DNA of 64,000 bases. Origin: Sporolactobacillus putidus (lineage in GTDB: Bacteria; Bacillota; Bacilli; Bacillales; Sporolactobacillaceae). Under the pieces are notes generated by a model. That model saw nothing but the letters and a program-made list of their open reading frames with translations, was not told where the DNA came from and ran no database searches. Position 1 is the stretch's first letter. Each line of letters begins with the position of its first letter. The stretch is from positions 186,001-250,000 of the forward strand of contig NZ_BMOK01000003.1 in assembly GCF_014647035.1 (NCBI RefSeq). The letters run 5' to 3'. Positions 34,492-44,397 of this stretch are shown in pieces. The translations under genes were made by a program, and so were the position numbers.

Positions 34492-35400
34492 ATGGAATCA
34501 GTTCAGAAAAAAAGGATGCTCCGCATCAAATCGCCTGAAGACATGGCGCGATTTGTAAAGGAACAGAAAAAAGCAGGCAGGACCGTTGGCTTTGTTCCGA
34601 CCATGGGGTTTCTGCATGAAGGACACCTGTCACTTTTTCAAAAAGCGGTGGAAACATCAGATTGTGTCATAGCCAGTGTCTTTGTCAACCCGACACAATT
34701 TGGCGAACGTGAGGATTATATCAACTATCCGCAAGATACGGAGCGTGATGCCCGGCTTGCGGAAGAGGCTGGCGTAGATGCACTCTTTCTTCCTGATGAG
34801 TCCGCGGTCTATCCAAACGGCACGGCAGTGACCGTGAAAGTCAATGAAAAAACCGATGTGCTATGCGGCAGGAGCCGGCCGGGACATTTCGATGGTGTGG
34901 CAACCGTTTTGACCAAATTATTCACGATCGTGCAACCGGATCACGTTTATTTCGGGATGAAGGACGCGCAGCAAGTGGCGGTCGTCAGCAGCTTGATACA
35001 GGCATTTCATTTCCCGGTAAAAATGATCCCGTGTCCGATTGTCCGCGAACCGGACGGCCTCGCCAGGAGTTCGCGCAACGTCCGGCTCAATGCCGATGAA
35101 AGAAAGGAAGCCGCGGAACTCCGCAAGGGGCTTGAGCAAGGCATGAAGACTTTGAAACAGGGAGAACGGGATTTTGAAAAAATAGCGGACGCCGTCCGGT
35201 CGTACTATCGCGGCCATCTGAAACTCGGTAAAATCGATTACGTCGACGTCCTGAATTATCCGGACCTGAAAAGAAACGGTACCGTGCTGTCGGGACGCTT
35301 TATCATTGCCTGCGCCGTCCGCTACGGGCGCGCGCGACTTATTGACAACATAACCGGCAGTACTGCGGCACTTTTTTCAGAAAAAGAAGGGGAGGTCTGA
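34492..35400 (+). CDS. panC: Pantothenate synthetase
   Basis: 302 residues. Joins pantoate and beta-alanine with ATP. HIGH-type motif VPTMGFLHEGHLSL, then NPTQFGEREDY, RPGHFDGVATVLTKLF, FGMKDAQQ and the KMSKS equivalent ARSSRNVRL (usually AMSSRN). Followed 3 nt later by panD. panB, normally directly upstream, is missing and replaced by a structured leader. Confidence 0.95.
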   Translation: MESVQKKRMLRIKSPEDMARFVKEQKKAGRTVGFVPTMGFLHEGHLSLFQKAVETSDCVIASVFVNPTQFGEREDYINYPQDTERDARLAEEAGVDALFLPDESAVYPNGTAVTVKVNEKTDVLCGRSRPGHFDGVATVLTKLFTIVQPDHVYFGMKDAQQVAVVSSLIQAFHFPVKMIPCPIVREPDGLARSSRNVRLNADERKEAAELRKGLEQGMKTLKQGERDFEKIADAVRSYYRGHLKLGKIDYVDVLNYPDLKRNGTVLSGRFIIACAVRYGRARLIDNITGSTAALFSEKEGEV

Positions 35401-35403
35401 CTG

Positions 35404-35787
35404 ATGCTGAGACCTTTTCTGAGATGCAAGATTCACCGTGCGACGGTGACTGACGCGGATCTGAATTATACCGGCAGTATTACGATCGATGAAACGATTC
35501 TGAAAGCCGCAGGTCTTCTCCCCAATGAGAAAGTTCAGGTGGTCAACAATAATAACGGCGCACGGCTTGAAACCTATATCATTTCCGGGCAGCCCGGATC
35601 AGGAGTCGTCTGCCTGAACGGTGCGGCTGCAAGACTCGCACAAAAGGGTGATATTGTCATTATAATGGCGTACGCTCTGATGAATGAAGAAGAGCTGTCA
35701 GAAAATGATCCGGTCGTCGTTCTTTTGGATGAGCATAACCAAGTGAAGCAGCTTCTTAAAGGCGAGAAACCCATGCAGATCCTTTAA
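35404..35787 (+). CDS. panD: Aspartate 1-decarboxylase (pyruvoyl enzyme) proenzyme
   Basis: 127 residues. Makes beta-alanine from aspartate. Self-cleavage site Gly-Ser in [11 protein letters not shown] (Ser about residue 25) gives the pyruvoyl group; [12 protein letters not shown] and [12 protein letters not shown] follow. Full length and intact. Co-transcribed with panC. Confidence 0.96.
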   Translation: MLRPFLRCKIHRATVTDADLNYTGSITIDETILKAAGLLPNEKVQVVNNNNGARLETYIISGQPGSGVVCLNGAAARLAQKGDIVIIMAYALMNEEELSENDPVVVLLDEHNQVKQLLKGEKPMQIL

Positions 35788-35979
35788 ACTATGATCCCGG
35801 AAATGGAATTTACATTGCCCGTCTTGCATTTCTTATTTATAATGTTTACGATTAATTTGGTTTAGTCTAACAGACTGAATCAAAGGTTTAGAATTCTTAT
35901 TTCCCTCATTTGCGGGATTTCCGTTCTTTGTTTGAACAACAAAGAGCGGTTCCGCAGATACATAAATAAAGGTGATCAG

Positions 35980-36459
35980 ATGAAAAATTGGATAATCATT
36001 GGCCTTCCTGCCGTGGTATTGTTCGCTGGCTGGGGCTCCCTGCAGTTATACAACAGCAATATGAACTATAAAAACGGGCTGTCCGGTAAAGCCGTTGCCA
36101 AAGCGGATCAACAGTCGCACCCGGATAAGATTGAATCGGTCACCTATTATAATGGCACGGAATCTTATCAGGTCATTAAGGGAAAGAGAAATGGCGTACA
36201 GATGTATTTCTGGGTGCCGGACAGCAAGAAAGGCGTCTATTTTACGCGAGTTGTAAAAAACGGGATCACGAGCCGTCAGGCTCTTCAGATTCTGGCAGGG
36301 ATGCATCTGGATGTTAAAACAGTCCTCGCTGTTCGGCTAGGTGCGATTCAGACCACTCCGATCTGGGAAATTACATTCCTGAACAGCCGCGGTAATTACA
36401 ATTATGTTTCAATCAATTTTGACAACGGCAAAGAGGCACAGCGTATCCTGAATATTTAA
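35980..36459 (+). CDS. ypmB: YpmB-like membrane-anchored protein (DUF5590)
   Basis: 159 residues with one N-terminal membrane anchor (WIIIGLPAVVLFAGWGS), then a PepSY-like extracytoplasmic domain (VTYYNGTESYQVIKGKRNG, WVPDSKKG, WEITFLNSRGNYNYVSINF). Position before aspB matches ypmB of B. subtilis; dinG and ypmA, usually before it, are absent. Start at ATG 35980 behind AAAGGTGATC. Confidence 0.85.
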   Translation: MKNWIIIGLPAVVLFAGWGSLQLYNSNMNYKNGLSGKAVAKADQQSHPDKIESVTYYNGTESYQVIKGKRNGVQMYFWVPDSKKGVYFTRVVKNGITSRQALQILAGMHLDVKTVLAVRLGAIQTTPIWEITFLNSRGNYNYVSINFDNGKEAQRILNI

Positions 36460-36517
36460 CTTTTGATATTCATGCAAAATAGGAAGAAATATAACAGCAA
36501 AAAGGGAGGAATAAACG

Positions 36518-37702
36518 ATGCAGCTGGCAAAAAGGGTGGAGACCATCACGCCTTCGAGTACGCTGGCGATAACGGCGAAAGCGGGCGAACTCGCCGCCAG
36601 GGGCTATGACGTGATCGGTCTCGGGGCCGGTCAGCCTGATTTCAACACGCCGAATTTTATCATCGACGCAGCCATGGACGCGGTGAAAGCCGGACACACG
36701 AAATATACACCAACGGCAGGCCTGCCTGCGCTTAAAGAAGCGATCATCGGTAAACTGAAACGCGATCAGGGATTTGACTACCAACCTACTGAGATCATTG
36801 TCGGAAATGGCGCGAAGCATGTCCTTTACCTGCTGTTTCAGGCGCTTCTTAATCCCGGTGATGAGGTCATCATCCCCGCCCCTTACTGGGTGAGCTATCC
36901 CGAACAGGTGAAGCTGGCAGGCGGCGTGCCGGTGTCCATTCCCGCAACCCAGGAGCAGCACTTTAAAATAACGGTTGACGATCTTGAGAAAGCCGTCACG
37001 GAGAGAACGAAAGCGGTCATCATCAATTCGCCGAGCAATCCGACAGGGATGATTTATACACGTGACGAACTTGAGCCGATCGCCGGATATTGCCTGGATC
37101 ACGACATCCTGATCATTTCGGACGAAATCTATGAAAAACTGATCTATAACGGAAATTCCTTCAACTCTATTGCGCAAATTTCCGATCAGGTCAAGGCGCA
37201 GACGATCGTCATCAACGGCGTCTCCAAATCGCATGCGATGACGGGCTGGCGGATCGGTTATGCCGCCGGAGACTCAAGACTGATAAAGGCGATGACGAAT
37301 ATTGCGAGCCACAGTACGTCCAATCCCGCATCCGTGTCTCAGTATGCGGCGATTGCGGCATATAATGGTTCTCAGGAGAGCGTTGAGGAGATGCGTCAAG
37401 CATTTGAGAAGCGCCTGAACGCGGTTTACGACCGATTGACTTCTATGCCGGGAGTCACTTGCGTCAAACCGCAGGGAGCCTTTTATCTGTTCCCGAATAT
37501 TCAGGAAGCAAGCCATGCCTGCGGTTTCGATCGGGTTTCGGACTGGGTCTCGGCCCTGCTCGAGGAAGAAAAGGTGGCGGTCGTACCCGGCGAAGGATTT
37601 GGCGCACCGGAACACATCCGCCTGTCCTATGCGACCTCGCTCGAAAAATTCGAAAAAGCCTTGGACAGAATAGAACATTTTATTAAAACGCATCAGAAAT
37701 AA
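36518..37702 (+). CDS. aspB: Aspartate aminotransferase (class I PLP)
   Basis: 394 residues. GLGAGQPDFNTP, YTPTAGLPALKEAI, INSPSNPTGMIY, and PLP lysine in NGVSKSHAMTGWRIGYAAG. Interconverts aspartate and oxaloacetate with glutamate. AAAGGGAGG lies 9 nt upstream of the ATG. Conserved neighbour of asnS; supplies aspartate for panD and dapB pathways close by. Confidence 0.95.
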   Translation: MQLAKRVETITPSSTLAITAKAGELAARGYDVIGLGAGQPDFNTPNFIIDAAMDAVKAGHTKYTPTAGLPALKEAIIGKLKRDQGFDYQPTEIIVGNGAKHVLYLLFQALLNPGDEVIIPAPYWVSYPEQVKLAGGVPVSIPATQEQHFKITVDDLEKAVTERTKAVIINSPSNPTGMIYTRDELEPIAGYCLDHDILIISDEIYEKLIYNGNSFNSIAQISDQVKAQTIVINGVSKSHAMTGWRIGYAAGDSRLIKAMTNIASHSTSNPASVSQYAAIAAYNGSQESVEEMRQAFEKRLNAVYDRLTSMPGVTCVKPQGAFYLFPNIQEASHACGFDRVSDWVSALLEEEKVAVVPGEGFGAPEHIRLSYATSLEKFEKALDRIEHFIKTHQK

Positions 37703-37730
37703 ATCAGGTAAAGGAAAACTTGGGGAAGTC

Positions 37731-37762
37731 AAGGTTCAGAAGACAGCTGAGCCTTAGTTTTT
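37731..37762 (+). terminator. Terminator after aspB
   Basis: AAGGTTCAG / CTGAGCCTT 9-bp stem (one G-T), then AGTTTTTCTT. No T-box elements are present in the following leader, so asnS is not tRNA-Asn regulated here. Confidence 0.75.
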
Positions 37763-37843
37763 CTTATGCTAAATTCCGCTAATCTTCTTTATACTTTCTT
37801 ATTTGTATTTGTACAAGGTTAAACCATGGGGGTCTTTAAGAAA

Positions 37844-39136
37844 ATGAAAGCAACGATTGCTGAAGTAAAAAATTATGTTGGCCGGGAGGTTACAATCGGA
37901 GCATGGCTTGCAAATAAACGGTCCAGCGGGAAAATTCAATTTCTCGAACTTCGGGACGGAACTGGGTACATTCAGGGTGTCATCCTGAAAAATGAGGTGA
38001 GTGAAAAAGATTGGGAAGAAGCCAGAGAGCTGACCCAGGAAAGTTCATTGTACGTCACAGGAACGGTTCGCGAAGACAAGCGCGCTCCTTCAGGATTTGA
38101 GCTCACCGTCTCCTCTGTTGAACCCATTCAGATTGCGAATGATTACCCGATTACGCCGAAGGAACATGGTGTCGAATTTCTGATGGATCATCGCCATCTT
38201 TGGCTAAGATCAAGCCGCCAGCATGCGATTCTAAGAATCCGCAACATGGTCATTAAAGCGACGTATGACTTTTTTAATGATCACGGCTTTATCAAAGTTG
38301 ATCCGCCAATATTGACCGGCAGCTCTGCTGAGGGGACAACCGATCTGTTCCATACGAAATATTTTGACCGTGATGCCTATCTGTCGCAGAGCGGCCAGCT
38401 TTATATGGAAGCCGCGGCGATGGCCTTCGGAAAAGTGTTTTCTTTCGGACCGGCTTTCCGGGCGGAAAAATCCAAGACACGACGCCATCTGATCGAATTC
38501 TGGATGATTGAACCGGAAATGGCCTTCGTTGATCATGAAGAAAATCTGAAGGTTCAGGAAAATTACGTCGCATACATTGTTCAGGAAGTGCTGAAAAATT
38601 GTCAGCCCGAACTAAAGACAATCGGCCGAGACACATCGAAACTCGAAAAAATCAAGGCGCCATTCCCGAGAATCACGTATGATCAGGCGATTGAATTTTT
38701 AAAAGAACAAGGTTTTGACGATATCGAATGGGGCGATGACTTCGGCTCTCCGCATGAAACGGCGATTGCCGAGCGTTTTGAAGTTCCGGTTTTCGTTACG
38801 GAATATCCGACAGAGGTTAAAGCGTTTTATATGAAGCCTGTCCCCGGCCGCGAGGAAGTCGTTCTGTGTGCCGATCTTCTCGCTCCGGAAGGCTACGGGG
38901 AAATCATCGGAGGCAGCCAGCGTATCGACGACCTCGAACTGATGGAGGAGCGTTACAGACAGTTCCATCTGACGGATCCGTCCTATGAATGGTATCTGGA
39001 ACTTCGTAAATACGGCTCCGTACCGCATTCAGGTTTCGGGTTGGGATTGGAGCGGGCGATTGCCTGGATTTGCGGACTTGAACACATCCGCGAGGCGATC
39101 CCGTTCCCGAGATTGCTTAACCGAATTTACCCGTGA
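37844..39136 (+). CDS. asnS: Asparaginyl-tRNA synthetase
   Basis: 430 residues. N-terminal OB-fold anticodon domain ([20 protein letters not shown]), then class II core: motif 2 [21 protein letters not shown] and motif 3 [16 protein letters not shown]. Asn-specific loop features rather than AspRS. ATG 37844 is preferred as it starts the conserved KATIAEV; an upstream ATG at 37826 adds six residues. Confidence 0.95.
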   Translation: MKATIAEVKNYVGREVTIGAWLANKRSSGKIQFLELRDGTGYIQGVILKNEVSEKDWEEARELTQESSLYVTGTVREDKRAPSGFELTVSSVEPIQIANDYPITPKEHGVEFLMDHRHLWLRSSRQHAILRIRNMVIKATYDFFNDHGFIKVDPPILTGSSAEGTTDLFHTKYFDRDAYLSQSGQLYMEAAAMAFGKVFSFGPAFRAEKSKTRRHLIEFWMIEPEMAFVDHEENLKVQENYVAYIVQEVLKNCQPELKTIGRDTSKLEKIKAPFPRITYDQAIEFLKEQGFDDIEWGDDFGSPHETAIAERFEVPVFVTEYPTEVKAFYMKPVPGREEVVLCADLLAPEGYGEIIGGSQRIDDLELMEERYRQFHLTDPSYEWYLELRKYGSVPHSGFGLGLERAIAWICGLEHIREAIPFPRLLNRIYP

Positions 39137-39161
39137 TCAGACAGCCTAATGACAGACGGAC

Positions 39162-39204
39162 CGGTGGAAAAATCACAGACGATTTTTTCACCGTTTTTTT
39201 TTTT
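39162..39204 (+). terminator. Strong terminator after asnS
   Basis: 13-bp stem (39162-39174 with 39181-39193, one G-T), 6-nt loop and an eleven-T run. Confidence 0.85.
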
Positions 39205-39315
39205 GCTAAGATGAGTCTCTAACACCGGGCGGACTTACCATTGTCCTGTCAAAGCTGTGCCGGATTCATTTTTTTTCATTTTAATCATGATATAATGGTC
39301 CGTGAGGTGTCGAAT

Positions 39316-40014
39316 ATGGATAAAAAGTTCATGCTGAATCTTCTGATGAAAGGCGATATCAATATTCCGGCTTTGCTTATTGAGCATTATCACGCGATCG
39401 GACTGGATGAACAGGAATGCATGATACTGATTCAGGTTCATTCTTTTATTATAAAAGGTGATGATTTTCCCACTTTTGATGACTTGGCCCAAAGGATGAC
39501 TCTTGATGAGACGGCGTGTGCCGACATGCTTCGCCGGCTAATCCAGCATGGGTTCCTGTCCATTGTTCAGAAAACGGAAAATCAGATTTACTCTGAAGCC
39601 TATTCTCTTCTGCCGCTCTGGGACAAGCTGCTGAACTATGCCTATGGAAAGGAGAGCGAGGCTTCAGAAAAGGAGAGTGAAAAAGCGCTTTATACAATTT
39701 TTGAACATGAATTCGGCCGTCCGCTCTCGCCGATTGAGTGTGAATCTCTGGCCATGTGGATGGATGAAGATCACCATTCACCGCAGCTGATCAAAGCCGC
39801 GCTCCGTGAAGCCGTTGTTTCAGGCAAACTGAATTTCCGTTATATCGATCGGATCCTGTTTGACTGGAAGAAGAATGGAATAAAAACGCTGACTCAGGCG
39901 AAGGAGCATGGCGAGAATATCAGACGCCATCAACAGCTGCCGAGGCAAGGAAGAGGAAATGAGAATCCAAAAAAACCGAAAATGCCTGCCTATGACTGGC
40001 TGGATAAAGGCTGA
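39316..40014 (+). CDS. dnaD: DnaD replication initiation protein
   Basis: 232 residues. N-terminal winged-helix oligomerisation domain (FMLNLLMKGDINIPALLIEH), C-terminal DnaD/DnaB_2 domain with FGRPLSPIECE and FRYIDRILFDWKKNGIKT, and the conserved end PAYDWLDKG. Loads the helicase with DnaB/DnaI at PriA-dependent forks and oriC. Start set at ATG 39316 after GTGAGGTG. Overlaps no gene and leads into nth by 6 nt. Confidence 0.94.
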   Translation: MDKKFMLNLLMKGDINIPALLIEHYHAIGLDEQECMILIQVHSFIIKGDDFPTFDDLAQRMTLDETACADMLRRLIQHGFLSIVQKTENQIYSEAYSLLPLWDKLLNYAYGKESEASEKESEKALYTIFEHEFGRPLSPIECESLAMWMDEDHHSPQLIKAALREAVVSGKLNFRYIDRILFDWKKNGIKTLTQAKEHGENIRRHQQLPRQGRGNENPKKPKMPAYDWLDKG

Positions 40015-40020
40015 GAGGGG

Positions 40021-40710
40021 GTGGAGTCCATTCTGAATCAGAGCCAGATTGACTTCGCGCTTGAGACCATCGGGGAGATGTTCCCGAATGCGCATTGCGA
40101 GTTGAATCACCGGAATCCCTTTGAACTGGCGATCGCCGTCATGCTGTCGGCCCAGTGCACCGACGCCTTGGTCAATCGTGTCACGCCGGGTCTTTTTGAG
40201 AAGTATCATACACCGGAAGACTATCTTTCCGTCCCGTTGGAAGAACTGCAAAATGATATACGGTCGATCGGGCTTTATCGCAATAAAGCGAAACACATCC
40301 GGCAGATGTGCGAACGGTTGATTGAGGATTATGACGGGGAGCTTCCCCGAAATCGTGAGGAACTGATCAAGCTTCCCGGAATCGGCCGCAAGACGGCCAA
40401 TGTGATTGTGTCCGTCGCGTTTGGAGAGCCGGCGCTTGCCGTCGATACGCACGTCGAACGCGTGACGAAACGGCTTGGCATCTGCCGCTGGAAAGACAGC
40501 GTTCTTGAAGTTGAAAAAACGCTGATGCGACGGGTACCGCGTGAGAAGTGGTCGGAAACGCATCATCGCCTGATCTTTTTCGGCCGTTATCACTGTAAAG
40601 CACAGGCTCCTAAATGTCCGGAATGTCCACTGCTTGATCTCTGCAGGGAAGGACGGAAGCGAATGAAGGGAGGAGATCTTGCTGTTGCACAGGAGCGAAA
40701 CGATGCTTGA
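40021..40710 (+). CDS. nth: Endonuclease III
   Basis: 229 residues. DNA glycosylase/AP lyase for oxidised pyrimidines. Helix-hairpin-helix KLPGIGRKTANVIV with catalytic Lys, catalytic Asp in ALAVDTHVERV, and a 4Fe-4S ligand set C-X6-C-X2-C-X5-C near the end. GTG start directly after AGAGGGG, an unusually tight spacing, so translation is probably coupled to dnaD 6 nt before. Confidence 0.95.
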   Translation: MESILNQSQIDFALETIGEMFPNAHCELNHRNPFELAIAVMLSAQCTDALVNRVTPGLFEKYHTPEDYLSVPLEELQNDIRSIGLYRNKAKHIRQMCERLIEDYDGELPRNREELIKLPGIGRKTANVIVSVAFGEPALAVDTHVERVTKRLGICRWKDSVLEVEKTLMRRVPREKWSETHHRLIFFGRYHCKAQAPKCPECPLLDLCREGRKRMKGGDLAVAQERNDA

Positions 40711-41206
40711 AGTACCCGCAGCTTTTTGCTTTCCTCCGTTTTATAGAAAACAGGATCAAATCACATTCTCCGACATCGTTATGGCCGGAACGGAGCTGCC
40801 TTTCTTTTATGACATCTTGTTTATCGAAAAGCCTTCAGCACTTTCTTCATGGCCGTGGGAGCAATCCCCTCAGGAATTCAATAATAACTGTTCCGACAGG
40901 CGCAGTGAAATCGCCGAGGCGTTCCGAAAGCGCGACCGAAAACGGGCCGGGAAACCGATGATTCAGTCGCTGGCACTTTTTATCGATCTGGCCATTTGGT
41001 CATCCGGGAAACCGGTGGAGACCTTGTCGCCGAGTCATCTGATGGCAAAAATAAAAAGCCTGCCGTATGCCCCGCTTAACATTGAGGGAAGGCTTTCCTA
41101 TATCATAAAACAGCCCGATCATTATCTTTCGTTCATACAGCTGAATCAGTTGGAAGAAGAGCTGAAGAAAAAACTTGCCGTTTATTTTTCTAAGAAAAAA
41201 GAATAA
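40703..41206 (+). CDS. ypoC: YpoC-like protein
   Basis: 167 residues, soluble, helical. Contains VPAAFCFPPFYRKQD at the N-terminus and the C-terminal YIIKQPDHYLSFIQLNQLEEE motif of the YpoC family, whose function is unknown. Overlaps nth by 8 nt. ATG 40703 has AGGAG 7 nt before it; a TTG at 40679 behind GGGAGGAG is the alternative start. Confidence 0.85.
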   Translation: MLEVPAAFCFPPFYRKQDQITFSDIVMAGTELPFFYDILFIEKPSALSSWPWEQSPQEFNNNCSDRRSEIAEAFRKRDRKRAGKPMIQSLALFIDLAIWSSGKPVETLSPSHLMAKIKSLPYAPLNIEGRLSYIIKQPDHYLSFIQLNQLEEELKKKLAVYFSKKKE

Positions 41207-41251
41207 AGAAGGCGTCTCATAGATATTTCGACTATGAGACGCCTTCTTTTT
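41206..41251. terminator. Bidirectional terminator between ypoC and ponA
   Basis: Perfect 17-bp stem AAGAAGGCGTCTCATAG with CTATGAGACGCCTTCTT, 9-nt loop, T-tract; the left arm starts on the last base of the ypoC stop codon. Confidence 0.9.
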
Positions 41252-41330
41252 ATTTCATCAACAATGATCAATTAAAATTTGAGAATCCAGCTGATCCTTG
41301 AATAACAACTCTTGGACAGCCTCTGCGGTT

Positions 41331-43706
41331 TTATTGTCCGTTCTGAGAAGGACCATTGTTCTGATTTTGATTAGTTTTTGGTGGATTTCCTTGATTCGGA
41401 TTCCCGGGTACCGGAGTGATCGGAGCTCCGCCTTGAGAACCTGAAGGGGAAGACCCGTCCGATCCGCCCTGGCTGCTTGAACTGTTCGAGCTGCTGGAAC
41501 TGCTCGAACTTACCGAGCTGCTTGAGCTGGATGAACTGCTTGAGCTGCTCGAACTATTATTATTTGTATTTTGGGGCGGCTGATTCTGCTGCTGCCGTGT
41601 CAGATAGTTCAAAGCCTCGCTTGAATTTTTGATCGCAAGTTCGCCACCGATATTAACAACGGAACTCGGCCGTGTAAAGTCCGGCGTTCCCGGCATAAAG
41701 CCGCTCATAATGTCACGGAAAATAATCTGAGCGTACCGTTGTTCATTGGGACCAAGATAAGTTCCGTAATTTGGATCGCTTGGCTTGTTCTGATTGACGT
41801 CGTATCCGGTCCAGACGGCCGCAGTCAGCCTGCTTGTATAGCCGACAAACCACGCATCAAGCGCGCCGTGACTCTGGTTATACGGTGAAATCTGGTACTG
41901 CTGTGCGTATTTGTCGTCGATGTTTTGTGTCCCTGTCTTACCTGCGAGCGGAACGCCCGGTATATTCGCAGTTGTTCCGGTTCCGGAAGTCATAACGCTC
42001 TTCAGCATATCGGTAACCATATAAGCTGTATAATCGTGCATCGCCACATGCCGTGTATGATCAAGATTAATGACTTCACCGTCCGGAAAGACAACTTTTG
42101 TTACGGCGTAGGGCTGGTTATAGACACCGCTGTTTCCAAACGCAGCGTAAGCTCCCGACATCTGCAGAGGCGAGGAGAAGAACGGCCCGATCGCGTAAGA
42201 TTGATAAATACTTTTAAAATTAAATCCCAGATTGTTCGCAAACGAGCGGACATTCGAAACACCGTTTGGCATGTTGAGCAAAGTCTGCATCGTCTGAACT
42301 GCAGGAGCATTCCGGGATAAAGCCAGCGCCCGGCGCATTGTCATTTTGCCCATGTATTGTCCGTCCCAGTCGGAGACGGAGACTCCCTGCGAGCCTGCTT
42401 GTGTGTAATAGGTTTTTGTATCATCCACCTGATGATCGGTCGCCCAGTTCAGATATTCAATCGCGGGGCCATAATCCATAATGGGTTTAGCGGTTGAGCC
42501 GATACTGCCAGTATTAATATATGACCAGTTTGTATTGAGATATTGATAGTTTCGCCCGCCGCCGAGCGCACGGATTGCCCCCGTCTGAGTATCGATCACG
42601 GCCACACCGGCTTGAAAATTTTTCTGGACATTGGGAAAGTTATTGCTGTTGTTTAGGATATCTTCCGTCTGCTGCTGAATGGCGGGATCGAGTGTCGTGT
42701 AAATTTTAAGACCGCCCGAATCAAATTGTTTATCGGTGACGATCTTTTGGTCGTTGACAAGCGCTTTACGGACATAGTCCACAAAAGAACTGTATTGTCT
42801 GTTGCTGACCGGAATGTCATGATGATCTTTAGTCATTTCTTTCATTGGAACGCTCTTGGCTTTTGCGGCCTGAGCCGGTGTAATGGCGTTGTACTTGGCC
42901 ATGAGGTCGAGAACCAGGTCGCGTCGCGCTTTTGCCTGAACAGGATGAAGAATCGGATCATAGTAGCCCGGATTCTGCGTCATTCCTGCGAGCATTGCGG
43001 CCTGCTCCAGGGTGACATTCTGAATGGGGCGCCCGAAGAATCTTTCTGATGCAGCCGCCACACCGTAAGTAGGGCCCTCGCCCAAATAAATGTTGTTCAA
43101 GTACATTTCAAGAATTTGCTTTTTAGTATATTTTTTTTCCAGCTGAACCGCCAGATAAGCTTCCTGAATCTTTCTTGTAAATGTTTTATTCTGAGTGAGC
43201 AGGGCATTGCGCACAACTTGTTGCGTGATTGTGCTTCCGCCCTCCGATTTATAGCCGTTGGTAAACTGGGCAACAGTCGCCCCAAGAATACGGATCGGAT
43301 CGATCCCGAAATGCTGGTAGAAGCGGACATCTTCTGTAGAGATAAAGGCATCCTGTACCACAAGCGGAATCGAATTGATACTCGTGTACATCCTGTTCTG
43401 GCCGGTATCCACATTTGTTGCTTTATTGCCGTTCTGATCATAAATGACGGATGATACCTGATTGCGGAGTGCATCTGCATTCAGCGGCGGAGCATTTTTG
43501 ATTACCGCAAGCACGGTAACCGCACCGGCCAAAAGTAAAAATAAGAAAACAAGAGACAAAATGAGCAGGATGCGCTTAAACCATCGTCTTTTTTTGCCTC
43601 CTCCCTTCGAAGATTTTTTCCTATTTTGTGTTTGAGACTCATTTGCCTTCAGCTTTTCCATTTCAGCTGACCGCCGTCTCTCCATGCGCGAGTGATATTC
43701 AACCAT
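41331..43706 (-). CDS. ponA: Class A penicillin-binding protein 1
   Basis: 791 residues. Basic cytosolic tail, one membrane helix (about residues 45-68), GT51 transglycosylase (EDVRFYQHFGID, GGSTITQQVVRN, EMYLNNIYLG) and transpeptidase with STAK (SxxK), SRN (SxN) and KTG (GKTGTQN). Builds and cross-links peptidoglycan. The last ~90 residues are a Ser-rich then Gly/Pro/Asn/Gln-rich tail (coding about 41331-41580). Start ATG 43706 behind AAAGGTAGGA. Head-to-head order ponA-recU as in B. subtilis. Confidence 0.95.
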   Translation of the reverse strand: MVEYHSRMERRRSAEMEKLKANESQTQNRKKSSKGGGKKRRWFKRILLILSLVFLFLLLAGAVTVLAVIKNAPPLNADALRNQVSSVIYDQNGNKATNVDTGQNRMYTSINSIPLVVQDAFISTEDVRFYQHFGIDPIRILGATVAQFTNGYKSEGGSTITQQVVRNALLTQNKTFTRKIQEAYLAVQLEKKYTKKQILEMYLNNIYLGEGPTYGVAAASERFFGRPIQNVTLEQAAMLAGMTQNPGYYDPILHPVQAKARRDLVLDLMAKYNAITPAQAAKAKSVPMKEMTKDHHDIPVSNRQYSSFVDYVRKALVNDQKIVTDKQFDSGGLKIYTTLDPAIQQQTEDILNNSNNFPNVQKNFQAGVAVIDTQTGAIRALGGGRNYQYLNTNWSYINTGSIGSTAKPIMDYGPAIEYLNWATDHQVDDTKTYYTQAGSQGVSVSDWDGQYMGKMTMRRALALSRNAPAVQTMQTLLNMPNGVSNVRSFANNLGFNFKSIYQSYAIGPFFSSPLQMSGAYAAFGNSGVYNQPYAVTKVVFPDGEVINLDHTRHVAMHDYTAYMVTDMLKSVMTSGTGTTANIPGVPLAGKTGTQNIDDKYAQQYQISPYNQSHGALDAWFVGYTSRLTAAVWTGYDVNQNKPSDPNYGTYLGPNEQRYAQIIFRDIMSGFMPGTPDFTRPSSVVNIGGELAIKNSSEALNYLTRQQQNQPPQNTNNNSSSSSSSSSSSSSSVSSSSSSSSNSSSSQGGSDGSSPSGSQGGAPITPVPGNPNQGNPPKTNQNQNNGPSQNGQ

Positions 43707-43791
43707 GTTAAAAATCCTACCTTTCCGGAAAGCCTGTCCCATGGGTATTACGCTTCATATTATTCGAGCGAACCGGGAGATTATGACCAGC

Positions 43792-44397
43792 TTAAAAGTA
43801 TACATCATTAACGACGCGAAGGTAATCAATTCGCGGCAAATAATTTTGCGGAATGAGAAATCCTTTTTTTTGAAACAGCGTTTTCGGCATCGACTTGCGG
43901 CCGCCTTTACGCTGCGAGGCGTTCCAGCTTTCAGCCAGATTTCCCGCGTCCAATAAGTATACTTCATCGGTCTGAGTGAACCTGACGATAATAAAACCGA
44001 TTCCTCCGTGCCGCTTGATCCGCTCCATATGCTCGACCTGATGGCTGTGAAAGTTCTTTAAAGGAATATAATTGGCGTGTGTGGTTTCTTTTGCTTCAAA
44101 ATCGATGTATTTTCCTTTGTAGACTCCATTATAGTCCGTTGTCGAGGCTTTGCGAAAATAGGCTTCGGTTATTTTTGCGGCGCTGCGTTTGGGATAGTCG
44201 ACATGAACGATCTGAACAGGTGTCGGTTTTTTATAGATGATGGCCCGGTCTGCGTCTCTGTAGTACTGATTGGTCGCATTCAGATCCTCTTCAAGGGTCA
44301 TACCGCGATGGCCATAGACGACTGATCCCGGCGGCATATGCTCCGCACGGTTCCCCGATTCTCTATATGGCTGTCCGTTCGGATAAAATAATGTCAA
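43792..44397 (-). CDS. recU: Holliday junction resolvase RecU
   Basis: 201 residues. HRGMTLEEDLNATNQYYRD, KKPTPVQIVHVDYPKRS, the catalytic core TTDYNGVYKGKYIDFEAKET with D-E-K, and NFHSHQVEHM. Resolves recombination intermediates and aids chromosome segregation. TTG 44397 is the start, behind GGAAAGGAG; the longer frame upstream is not homologous. Confidence 0.94.
   Translation of the reverse strand: MTLFYPNGQPYRESGNRAEHMPPGSVVYGHRGMTLEEDLNATNQYYRDADRAIIYKKPTPVQIVHVDYPKRSAAKITEAYFRKASTTDYNGVYKGKYIDFEAKETTHANYIPLKNFHSHQVEHMERIKRHGGIGFIIVRFTQTDEVYLLDAGNLAESWNASQRKGGRKSMPKTLFQKKGFLIPQNYLPRIDYLRVVNDVYF

Noticed and set aside
36470-37234. 254-codon frame antisense to aspB
   Set aside because: Shadow frame; low-complexity Arg/His/Phe-rich translation without homology.
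37763-37843. T-box leader for asnS
   Set aside because: Only a terminator of aspB is present; no AGGGTGGNACCGCG-type T-box sequence.
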